Shown here piece by piece: positions 23,089-33,861 of a DNA stretch of 64,000 bases. Within the stretch, counting starts at the first letter, position 1, and the number at the start of each line of letters is the position of its first letter. The notes beneath the pieces were generated by a model, which saw only the letters and a list, made by a program, of their open reading frames with translations, did no database searches and was not told where the DNA came from. Source of the DNA: Zopfochytrium polystomum (Eukaryota; Chytridiomycota; Chytridiomycetes; Chytridiales; Chytridiaceae); NCBI GenBank assembly GCA_025765615.1, contig JAIVFJ010000030.1, forward strand, positions 62,001 through 126,000, given 5' to 3'. Both the position numbers and the translations under genes were made by a program.

Positions 23089-23469
23089 GTTGGATATTTA
23101 GCGGAATAAAATAAAACTTTCTGCCTGTCTGCCGCCCTTTGGGGCATCAGATCGCATCTTCAATTTCAAATCCATCCGCACGTGGCATCGCGTCACGAAA
23201 AAATGTTCAACCTCCCAAACCGTGAAACTTCAAAAATCGATTTCTGCTCTATTTCGTTAATTGAGCTAATTGAGCAAATTCAATGGTCTGTCTCTGAATC
23301 CGTTGAAATCCGGCAGCGAGGCGATGGTGGAAGGCGGATGGTGATCGTGGTCGCGAGAGGGCGTGACAAGTCAGGTGTGTGATCAACTTCTCTTTTTTTT
23401 TTTTTTTTTTTCACACAGGGGCATATTCCAACACTCCCCCTTGCACACGCACCCTTCCTAGACTTCAAA
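23089..23469. other. Upstream region of DRE2 and junction with the retroelement
   Basis: AT-rich sequence with a T run at about 23393-23411. Recognisable retroelement coding sequence begins shortly after this run, so the 5' truncation point is near here. No gene is seen. Confidence 0.5.
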
Positions 23470-25851
23470 CAAAGCCCTCCAGAGGTAAGAAACTGGGGAA
23501 GAGTGCACTATTCTTCGGACACACCACTATAACTTGCAATGAGCATGTCTTTCCTGGCCTTGTCCGCAGTGGCGCTAAGCTTCAATCTCTTAATTCTGAT
23601 TTCTTAACTTCTCTCTCTGATGATTTTATGGATTTTCCTGAAACTGATGACTCTCCTTCTTTCGAGCCTGTTGAGCCACCACTTGACTCTTACCGTCGAT
23701 TATCCAACTCTCCTCCTGACGGTGCTCCCTCCACTCGTACTCGCCAGCAACTGCGCCAGGCTTCCAGGGGGGGACAGCCGCCATCATCATCATCAAACTC
23801 CTCAGATCAACCTCCAACTCTTCCCCAAGATATGGAAGACGATAATAATGATGACGACTATGGTTGGAACCCTGACACATTCGCTGTTGTCCTAGGTGAA
23901 GATGAAGACGAACCTGAAGAGAGCCTGGCTCCAACAGCAGACCGCATGGCAGCATCCATCAACACTGAACCAGAACCTGTCATTGAATCACCACTTCCAC
24001 CATCTGTCATTGTCAACATCAAAGATGCACCAACTGGACTTTGCAAGCTACTTGCAAATCGAACAATCACTCGCCATCTCTTGTGACTCTACCTTGCATC
24101 AGCTAAACCAGAACCATACTTCCCAAAGCGCTTCCCTAAAGAACCAATCCACCAATCACAACTCCCACCAGTGCCACGTTCCCACAAGGAAGCCCACGCA
24201 TCACCCTATAACGAAGAATGGACTGCATCTGAGCTTGAGGAGCTTCACTCTCTCATGGACAAGCACAAGGTCTGGGAATGGGCAGTTCTTCCTCCTGGCG
24301 AACGCGCAATGTTCTGCAAATGGGTTTATGCCTACAAGCTCAACCCCTTTGGCTGGCTGAAGCTATGGAAAGCTTGTCTTGTCGCAAGTGGAAACACCCA
24401 ACACGAAGGCATTGACTACACAGACACCTTTTCTCCTGTCGTCCAGATCCAGGCCATCCGACTGTTCATTGCAATCAGCCTTGCTTTTGACCTCGAGTAC
24501 CACAGCATGGATGTCAACACAGCCACCTGTACGCTTTCTCAAAGAAGTCATCTACATGCACGAACCAAAAGGCCATGAGCGATTCACTCCAGATGGAAAG
24601 AAACTATTCTGCAAACTCCTCAAGAGCCTCTATGGACTCCATCAATCTGGACGAAACTGGTTCCTGACCCTTCGCAAGTTCATTGTTGAGAAACTCAGCT
24701 TCAATCAATCTCTTGATGAGCCCTGCCTCTTCTTTCAAGTAGACCCTCAGCAGCAAATGTTTGAAATCATCTTTGTTTTTGTCAACGACATCAATGTCAT
24801 GGCCAACACCCCAGCTCTTGTCGCAAAAATTGAGGATGCTTTTCGTGCTGAGTACAGCATGTCCCTCAAGGAAACCACTGTCAGCCAAGTGATTCGCATC
24901 CACCTCAAGCGCAACACCAAAGGCATTTGGATGGGCCTAGATGAATACACCAGGACAATTCTCACTGAAGAGAAAATGTGGGACGACCTCGATATTGCAT
25001 CAACTCCAATGTCTATCACCTTTATGCATGATGAAACCTCAATCGAACTCAGCGAGGGCGACTCAAGCTGGTATCGATCCACACTCATGAAAATTCAATA
25101 CCTCGCAACACAACTTGCCCAGATATCGCATTTGCAACAAATGTACTCTCCCATTTCCAACTGAAGCCACGAGAGTGCCATCGCAATGCACTCCGCTGCC
25201 TGCTTCATTACCTCCGAGGCACCTGGGACTATGGATTATTCTACAGTCAAAGCCACAAGCCGCTACGGCACTTCACAAACGACACCCTTGAACCAGCTGC
25301 ATACACTGATGCATCCTATGGGGGCGAACCTGGAGACCGCACATCACGCACTGGATATGTCTTCTTCCTCATGGGCGCCGCCATCTCTTGGGTCTCACGC
25401 AAACAACATCGAGTTTCGCTATCCTCCACGGAAGCAGAATACTACTCACTTTCTGAAGCCTTCCAAGAAGCATAATGGCTCCTAGCCGTATTATCAGAGT
25501 TGCAACTCCCCGAACAGCAGCCACTACCAATCCTCGAGGACAATCAATCTGCAATCGCACTAGTGCTCAACCCTCTCACACATGCTCGCACAAAACACAT
25601 TGACATACGTGCTCATTTCCTCTGACAAGGCGTAGCCACTGGAGAGATCACTCTACGCTACGTACCAACAAGCGACCAGATCCCAGACATTCTCACAAAA
25701 CCACTCTCGACATCTCAGCACCAGCAACTGACCTCACTACTTGGCCTCCGACCCCGCTCTGACCTTTTGAACACCCTTTCGGTCGAAGCCTCAGACGCTT
25801 ACGCACGCTTTGCATAACGGGTGCTACACCCATGGCCATCGTGCGGGGGGG
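23470..25851 (+). mobile_element. Degenerate Ty1/copia retrotransposon: end of integrase region, RT and RNase H
   Basis: The fragment begins in a region resembling the integrase C-terminal tail (23470-24080, ending in a stop) and continues with reverse transcriptase: WTASELEELHSLMDKHKVWE, then CKWVYAYK, HEGIDYTDTFSPVV and LYGLHQSGRNW. The active-site YVDD is replaced by FVND near 24775. RNase H follows with SSTEAEYYSLSEA (about 25425) and the NQSAIAL and THARTKHIDI blocks, ending at the stop at about 25817. The reading frame changes at about 24085, 24540 and 25165, with a further stop near 25625. Gag, protease and integrase core are absent. This is a dead, 5'-truncated copy. Confidence 0.9.
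25844..25851 (+). other. Polypurine tract of the copia element
   Basis: CGGGGGGG immediately precedes the TGTTAG start of the 3' LTR, the normal position for the plus-strand priming site. Confidence 0.75.
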
Positions 25852-26700
25852 TGTTAGGCAGAACTGAATGGTTTGCAGCAAGAGGCACAAGATGGACCCG
25901 AACCTATTGTGACTGTCAGTTATTGTTCTCACAATGCCCATGGGAGAGCGAGCCACCGCTGTCAGGAACAGGGCAGGACAGGACAAGGCAGACAAGGAAC
26001 TGAGAGGAGTGATGATTGTATTGGAAACAATAATTCACTTGAGGGATGGGACAGGTCCCCCATCCCCCTTTTATACCTTTTGAGAGTCTTCCTTGTCAAG
26101 ACTCAAAGAAAGTTCCAGAAAGAGCAATTAGTAATACAATGATACCAATGATACCAATGACAACAAGATAAGTCAGGAAAGCAAAGAAGGGTCCAGAAGG
26201 TTCCACAAGGTTCCATGAAGGAATGTTCTAGAAGGTTCCAGAGGTTTCCAGAGGGTGATTCATAACAACCGCCAATGCAGACCTGGGCACGGCTTGCGCT
26301 GATGACAAATACTCCAAGTATTAAGTGGAACGGAAACCTGGTGTCAACAGTTTTCCTCCTCCTCTGCTCAAGCAGATAATATAGGAGAGGTTTTTACCCT
26401 GTGCTGGTCACGCTTGCCTAGCAACTATGACAGCGTGTATATCATCATGTATCAATAATTCATAACAGAGTTTTTTCTCCTTTCTCTCCAAGTTGGGGAG
26501 AAGGACCACCCACAAACACACATTTCCACTTCATTCACTCCTTCCACTCACTCACTCTGAGTAGACTGTTTACACCTTTGACCCTGGGATCTGGGCCAAG
26601 AGTGAAGGAAAGCAAATAATAGGCTAACTAACTTTATTAGGGGGTGTTCAATCCCTACTACTTGCCTAGTCCACAAAGTATCCCTACTGATTGTCTAACA
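25852..26700 (+). repeat. 3' LTR of the copia element
   Basis: It starts TGTTAG directly after the polypurine tract; the best end is CTAACA at 26695-26700, giving 849 bp with 6-bp inverted termini. It contains a TATA-like TTTTATACC at about 26070 and several GGTTCCA(G/C)A-type repeats at 26190-26250. The end is inferred from the terminal inverted repeat, because no second complete LTR is present for comparison. Confidence 0.7.
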
Positions 26701-27243
26701 GGGGTCTCAAACACAAAGAATGAACATTCAGAGGGACAATCCTCTGAAGGAACAGTGCGGGAGCACCAATAACTCAGATGGCTGTGGCCTGGTGCAAGGG
26801 CACGCCCTCGGGCACAACACAACCACAGAATAAACAGAGAAGAGGGCAGCAGGGGGTTTTATCTTGCAAAGAACCTATTCTCAAACACAACAGGAGAGGT
26901 TAATAGTGACAGGTCAGACAGGGCAAGACCCAGCACCCCTCGTCATGATGGTCCTGCAGGAACCTCACTGTCGCCAGCAACCAGGGGGAGAGGGAGAAGG
27001 GAGTCGACTATGTTGGGGTCGGGAGGTCTCTAGTTGGGAACTTGCACGCGGAAACACTGACGATTGAGCATGCGCCGCACCCAGCCGCAACCACTCAATC
27101 ACTTGTCCAACAGGCTTTATCACATTCACAATCATACTCACACCTCACTCTCATAGCAATAGGACTGAGGCAGGCACTAGTAGATCAAACTCTCATGCGA
27201 ATAAAATCCCCAGACTTTATGATTGACACCTCCGTGTGGTCTC
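26701..27243. other. Unassigned sequence between the inverted LTR copies
   Basis: About 540 bp of CA/GA-rich sequence with no coding potential I trust. It may be leftover internal or foreign retroelement sequence. Confidence 0.4.
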
Positions 27244-27592
27244 ACATGTGTGTTTGTGGGTGGTTCTTCTCCCCAACTTGGAGAGAAAGAGAAAAACTCT
27301 GTTATGAATGTTCATGCCATAATACTTGGTGGGCGAGTGTGACTGGCACAGGGTAAAAACCTCTCCTATGTTATCTGCTTGAGCAGAGGAGGAGGAAAAC
27401 TGTTTACAGCAGGTTTCTGTTCCACTTAATACTTGGAGTATTTGTCAACAACACAAGCCAGCGCCTGGATCTGCATTGGTGGTGGCTTGCTCTTCCCATG
27501 GGCATGGTGTGAATGATAACTGACAGTCACAATAGGTATGGGTCTGTCTTGTGCCTCTTGCTGCTAACCAGTCATTTCCGCCAAACACTTGT
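27244..27592 (-). repeat. Second LTR copy, inverted and internally deleted
   Basis: Read on the minus strand from 27592, this matches 25852-26515 closely: GCAGCAAGAGGCACAAGA, CTATTGTGACTGTCAGTTAT, ACAAATACTCCAAGTATTAA, TTTTCCTCCTCCTCTGCTCA, and CCAAGTTGGGGAGAA all recur. Its outer end CCAAACA corresponds to the LTR start. It lacks about 300 bp found in the forward LTR (roughly 25960-26265), including the TATA-like element. Confidence 0.85.
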
Positions 27593-28428
27593 AAATGCTT
27601 ATCTCTTATCTTTTCCTCCTTGTCAGTGTTGTCTTGTCATCAATTTTTCATTCCACCTTCCTTTCATTTTTCTTAAAGCACATTTCTTCCTTTCTTCCTT
27701 CTTTTCTTTTCTTTCTTTCCTAATGGCCCCCTCCTATAAATAGCTGCCCTGGGAGGAGCAGCTTCATTAATCCCAACTGTCTTTACAAACCCAACCTTCA
27801 ATGAGTGCCATTTCAAAGAAATTGGATTTGTTTCTCTGAAACCCCCGTTCCCCCTTCCCTATGAACCACCTATCACACAGCCTGAGACGCCATTCATCAG
27901 GTTGGACTCTCTGCACTCATGTGGAGCTGGTATTATGCCAGACTCCTTGTAGTTGACCTTTTGTCGCCCTTGGGGTACAACACTATGTCGACCTTCGCTT
28001 GCGCGAGGGCGGAGATAATGAATAAAACTTGTGTACGGTCGTCCACTTGTGGGACGGTGGAAGATAAGAACGTCCCAAGGGATGGTTGAGTAGAGTGTAG
28101 CGGGATGTCACATTCCTTCTACTTAGGCGAGCACCGCCGCCAGACCATAAGGTAGTAGTTCTATGGGTGAGTCCTAGTATAGGTTGGGCTGTAATTCACC
28201 GCTGCTAGACATTGCAGCTAGATTCGATACAGAGATCTCATAACCTCCCTCCCAGCAGTTGCAGTAAGAAGACCGTGAAATCCACTTTCGCTGTATTTAA
28301 ATGACAATGTATTTATTAATCGTAGTTCTGTCCTTGCATCTCAGCTACGACAGCCGTAGCGTGGCGCAGTGGCAGAGCAATGCCCATTGCGCTGCTGTGA
28401 AGATGATTTGCGGGAATTCTGACTTGTC
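27593..28428. other. Spacer between retroelement and Dicer
   Basis: Contains a TATA-box-like CCTATAAATAGC near 27733-27744 followed by non-coding, repeat-like sequence. A match to a Pol III A-box (TGGCGCAGTGG) near 28361 has no B-box or tRNA fold. The Dicer promoter must lie here. Confidence 0.5.
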
Positions 28429-31400
28429 ATGCAAACTGACAACGACCCGACAACCCTGTGTCTCCCGGGATCCCTCCCCAACCATGGCTCAGAACGCGGA
28501 CCACCACATCAATCGCCGATAAGCGCATTCGCCAATGGCGACAGCCAGATCGTTACTCCAAGACCTTATCAGCTTGCCATTTTCGAGCGGGCGAAAGTCA
28601 GTGCATTCAGTTTCCGTTCCCGCTCTGAAATGCCCTTTCGACACAGTCGGAAAACATCATTGCTGTCCTGGATACAGGGTCTGGGAAAACGTTGATTGCC
28701 GTACTTCTGCTCAAGCACGCTGCTTTGGAGCGAGCGACATTGGCTCTGGCCGAGCAGAAGAAGATTTCCGTGTTCCTCGTCCCAGCGGTGCCTCTCGTTT
28801 ATCAACAAGCAAATTACATTCGCTATAACACAAACCTGGTGGTGCGACATTATTACGGCGAAATGGGCGTGGATTCTGTAAGAGTCTCATCACATCGTTT
28901 TAATCTAACCGAACCTCAGTGGTCCCGCGACCACTGGAGGGGTGAGCTTTCTGCTGCAGATTGCTTGGTGATGACACCTGCCATACTTGAAAATATTCTG
29001 CGAAAAAGCTTCATCGCAATGTCGAAGGTAATGACCCGACTCGCGTGAGTGCAAAATTAACCGGTACATATGCAGATCGATCTCCTCATCTTTGATGAGT
29101 GCCATCATGCACGAAAGAACTCAGTTTATAATCAAATTGTATCCCTTTATTATTTGAATACCCCACTGCAGGAGAGACCCAGACTCTTCGGAATGACGGC
29201 CTCGCCAGCATCAGCAAGAGCGGATCTCTTGAATTCCGTCAAGTAAGCCTTGCAACTTTCGGGAAAGAAGTGACTGTGCCTCATGTATAAACAGGCAGCT
29301 GGAGGCTAATTTATGTTGCAAGGCAGTAACCAGTGACAAGTTTGACAGCTTAAGTACAATTGTTCGCCGACCACTGGAAGAAACGGCTGAATATGCCCGG
29401 GAATACCGGAGCGCAGACTTTCGTGAGGCAATAATGCCATTTTCAAACTCGACCAGCTCTCTGGTTCGAAAGATAGTTACAGGGGCACTATCTATAGCGG
29501 ACGAACTTGGGGTGTGGTTTGCCGTGCAATATATAGCACTTGCGCTGGCACATGGCCAAAATAGCGGAACCGCCGTAGGCGCAATGGTGATGGATGACAA
29601 CGACTTGTTAACCAACGATATAACACTTGAAGGTGCGGAACTGATAGATATGGAGAGCTATGAAGAGGTGGATGACTACGCGCCCGTCGCGGACTTCGAG
29701 GCCTTTATTAAGGAGAAGTTCCACGTTGAATGTATGAAACCTGATGACGTGGATGCTTACTGGACGCCACCCTCGACAAACGTACTATCCCCAAAAGTGC
29801 AAAAGCTTATTTCAGTCCTCGAAGGGTATCACCCCCAGGCCGAGAGTTTTTGCGGTATCATCTTTGTGGAAAAACGATGGACTGCGAAGCTATTGGGATC
29901 TATACTTAGAAGTGTAACAACCCTCAGTTTTTTAAAAATCGGGCTGTTGGTCGGTCATGGTTACTCGAATGGACTCAAAGGCATTGACTTCTCAATGCCG
30001 GTCTCAAGACAGAAGGAAACCGTAAAGAGTTTCAAAAGTGGAACCATAAATCTACTGATCGCAACACAGGTAACTGGACCTGATTCGGTTCGAACCGCCA
30101 ACAAAAATGAATATTTTAGGTTGCCGAGGAGGGTCTTGACATTCAACCCTGTGTTCTGGTCATTCGGTACCCTGACTTCTAAACCCTATACTCAAAGCTG
30201 ACCACCTCTTCAGTTTCGACATGTTCAGGACCCTTTCTCAGTATATTCAATCGCGAGGGCGAGCAAGACACCAAAATGCCAGATACATTCTGTTGTTGGC
30301 AGCCGATGATCATGAGGCCTCAGCGTCTGCCAAAGCGATGCAAGACGATGAACAGACCATGCGTAACATGCTAATCGATCGAGATGCTGGCGACGGGGAC
30401 GACTTAACTCATGAGATCGACCCGAAATCGCTTGTGTATGTCGTCTCGGAGACTGGTGCCAAGGAGTCACTGTATTCTGCCGTGTCTTCCGTTTACCATT
30501 ATTGTGCTCTCTTGCCCCAAGACTCGAATGAGCCCCTCCAGCCAATTTTCACAACTGGACCATCTTTGGCCGTCTACCCCAAAACGACTGTCGATTGGAT
30601 CACAAGCGTGAAACTACCTCTGAACGTGCCCGCTATTTGCCAATACATCACAGGACGAAGTAGTGACAGCAAATCCACATCAATTCGGCTTGCTTCCCTG
30701 GCTGCAATTGACTCCCTGCATAAAGAATCACAACTTGACAACCACTTGTTTCCAGTTGGGCGCAGCAAAGAAAAGCATACTCCGTTTGAAGGCCAAAAGC
30801 CGATGGACGAAGTGGAGGAACTTGTTGAGCCATTGCCGGATGAAAACGCCATATCCGATTTCGACGTCACGGTCCCATCCTCGTTTTGTTCCAATTGGGC
30901 CGATCGTCGTGGTTGGTTGATTACAATTAAGTTGAAAGATAAAGACGACACTGGCCGCATTCTAGAGTTTGGAATGCTATCGCCGTTCGAAATTTGCCTG
31001 GACGGATTGGGCACCTATTCAATATTGTTTGGGTCTGATGAAAAGCAAGTTGAAATCACTATGCTCCCGAGACCATGCAATATTGCCGACCGCTTCCCAT
31101 TACTTCCTCCATTCCAGAAGGTTTTCTTTGGCGCCATACTTCGGACTAAGCCAAATAGTGGTTTTGATTTTGTTTTCATGGTTGTTCCGCTGAAGAACTG
31201 TGGTGGCATCGTCCATATCGCGCAAGATTTAGACCCAGAAGATCTAGTGGATTGGAAGATGCTAGCCGATTTATCCAGCAGTTGTTGGTCAAGAGACGAA
31301 GTCATCCAAGCTGGTTACTTTCGAAAGGAAGATGAGGAACCGGTTGACTTCCTCAAATTATTCGAAAAAGTCGGTCAACAACTTATTGTGGGCGACAGGG

Positions 31401-33356
31401 CATATTATAATCGAATGTACCGGGTCACGAAGGTTTTAGCCTTGGCGACCCCATTGACATTCGGACCTTCTGGTTTCGATTCTATCTCCGCGTTTTATAG
31501 AAAAAGATTGCGCGTCACAGAGAAAATTAGAGACAATCAGCCAGTGCTCCAGGCGACAGCGTTGCCCCACGTCTGGCAAAGTGGACTAGGAGAATCAAGT
31601 TCGGAAAAGAAATTTATGTATCTAATACCTCAGTTTTGTACACCATACCCATTGAGTTGGAGCTCTATGATATCGTCTTCGTTGTTTTTCCCTCTTATTA
31701 TTCAAGAGCTCTGGTGTCGACTCATGACAAATGATATCAGAGTCTACCTTAAACTAAGCGATGTCGTTTCTGCGAGTACATTTCAAACAGCTTTTATATC
31801 GTCTGCGGCTCGAAAGCCGCAGAGCTACGAGCGGTTGGAATTCCTGGGAGACTCATTCCTGAAGATGCACCTGGCCCTCCACTTATTTGTCCACCACCCA
31901 TCGAAGCACGAAGGACTTCTATCGACGGCACGAACACGCCTTGAAAGAAACACCAACTTATGCAGGCTTGGTGTGACCCACGGCTTCCCGAGGGCAGCCC
32001 TCGTGGAACCACTTTCTCGAAAATCGTGGTATCCCCCAATGTTTACTAGATCTATTAAGTCGATTTCCAACAAGACTATTGCCGATATCGTGGAGGCTGT
32101 GATAGGGACATGCATCGTGGATTCAGGGACTGGCGGAGGCTGTCGCGCCGTATCTGCCCTTTTCGGTGAAGAATATCGTTGGACTATCCCTGAATATGTT
32201 CAACTATTTCAGTCTCACTTAAACGTGACAGAGCTTGTGTTAAATGATGACAGCGAAAATTCTGGGAGGTCCTTAGCGGTTAAAGTTGATGCTGTGTTCG
32301 GTATTATTGGATACCGCTTCAAAAATCCCCTTCTTCTAGCCGAGGCCTTCACCCACTCATCGGCCGTTGGAATTACTTCTGCACCTTGCTACCAACGTTT
32401 GGAGTTTCTAGGTGAGGGTTGTTCTCGACAGCAAGATCTGAGTTTGTTTCAGGCGACGCCGTTATTGGGTACTTAATGTCGAGACTTCTCTTTTTGACAT
32501 ACTCCCATATGAATCCGGGTGATTTGAGCGAGCTGAAGTCTGAATTAGTGAGCAATCAGTTCTTGGCAACGGCATCGTGCCAACTCGGTCTCAGTCGCAT
32601 GATGGTCCACGTTAGCGCAGCGTTGGCGTCTGCTCTGTCGAAGTTCACAGAAGAGCTTGAATCTGTTCTGAAAAACCCTGATCATGACCGTTATTTTTGG
32701 CGAAGCCTCCCTAACGCGCCGAAGGCTGCCGGAGATGTTTACGAGGCAATCATTGGAGCTATTCTTCTTGACTCAGGAGGAGATCTTCAAACAATCGAAG
32801 GCATCATGAGAGAGACGCTGCTGAAGCCTTACCCGCTGTTCGAAAATAAACAGCCCGGAAAAGTCATCGGCGTCGTTGCAGACCTTCAAAGTCGGTTCGC
32901 TGCGCTTAAGTGCAGAAAAGTTTCTTACAGGTGAGGGTTTAGAATGAGAATTCAGTTAACAAATTGGGCAATTACCCCCGCAGTCTTGATCATGTGGAGG
33001 ACCCAAAATCATTTTCTTATGTGATAAGCTGCCATGGGGAGACGGTAGCGGCGGCATCTGGTGGTTCGAAGCAAGAGGCCAAAATTGCGGCATGCAGAGC
33101 AGCAATCTGCGTAATTAAGGATGGGTTGCCACAGTGCTCCTGTAATGCAGATTCCTCAGCGATTCGCGCACCTTTGGGCAAGAAGGAGTTTGTTGATCCT
33201 CAGTCTGAAGCGGACGACTCAACCTTTGTCGGAGTCGTTGCGAAGAAGGTGAAGCTGAACACGAGGGAAGGGATCCTATCCGACGCCGATGACGAACTTC
33301 GTCCACTGCCCTTAGGCTGTGGAAACCAGGAGACTGAAGTGGTAGAAGTGGCGTGA
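28429..33356 (+). CDS. DCL: Dicer-like ribonuclease III, 9 exons
   Basis: Exons: 28429-28596, 28647-28877, 28920-29027, 29076-29242, 29295-30069, 30120-30166, 30214-32411, 32453-32930, 32984-33356; 1514 aa. Domains in order: DExD/H helicase with RPYQ, motif I DTGSGKT (about residue 65), motif II DECH (about 176) and MTASP; helicase C with [10 protein letters not shown] and YIQSRGRAR; a dimerisation (DUF283-like) region; a PAZ-like region containing [20 protein letters not shown]; RNase IIIa ([13 protein letters not shown] near residue 1038, second acidic site in ADIVEAVIG); RNase IIIb ([15 protein letters not shown], split by an intron, second site in GDVYEAIIG); and a C-terminal dsRBD ([17 protein letters not shown]). 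Both RNase III sites keep their acidic residues, so a working small-RNA processor is expected. Confidence 0.95.
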
Positions 33357-33861
33357 ATGCGGTATATGCGTATATATGGACGGAAGTCAGGAAACGGTTC
33401 GACGTGGAAACAGAATGTTCGATTATTTGAGAACTTCAATTTTTTCCCTCAAAACCACCACTCTCTAATCATTCGCTTGAATCTCCCCTGCGGAGCCACA
33501 ACTCCCGTGAGGGTTTCGCGTTTACTTCTCGTTGTAAGGAAACAATCAAACGAGTAATATTGTGCATTTCATCCAAAATTGCATGGGGGTCGGATGGCTC
33601 AGAATCACTTGGTACAGCGTCTAGTGGAGGGGAAACCACAGCTGAAGCGGTGGTGGCCTCTGTCGAGAGGTTTCATTACAGTCATCCAGTCGTCACAAGC
33701 ACACCTGACGCTTCTGTATGGGTGTTTGCGGCAAGTTCGTTACGCCCACCGCGTCCGCCCCATATAATAACGAAAAAGGGTGAAAAGGAAAAAAAAAGAA
33801 AGTAAGGGGCGCGTTGCCGATTTTTGATGAAGTTTTTCAACAGCACGCTCCACACAAACAT
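33357..33861. other. Convergent spacer between Dicer and chitin synthase
   Basis: 505 bp holding the two 3' UTRs. No gene is seen. Confidence 0.6.

Noticed and set aside
26864..27356. Open frames within the LTR region
   Set aside because: They cross the boundary of the inverted LTR copy and match nothing recognisable.
28355..28430. Possible tRNA gene or tRNA-derived SINE (TGGCGCAGTGG A-box-like sequence)
   Set aside because: There is no matching B-box, no acceptor-stem pairing and no anticodon arm could be folded.
31800..31830. Stem CTGCGGCT-CGAA-AGCCGCAG in the Dicer RNase IIIa exon as a hairpin element
   Set aside because: Short arms and a 4-nt loop in strongly conserved coding sequence; chance complementarity is enough.
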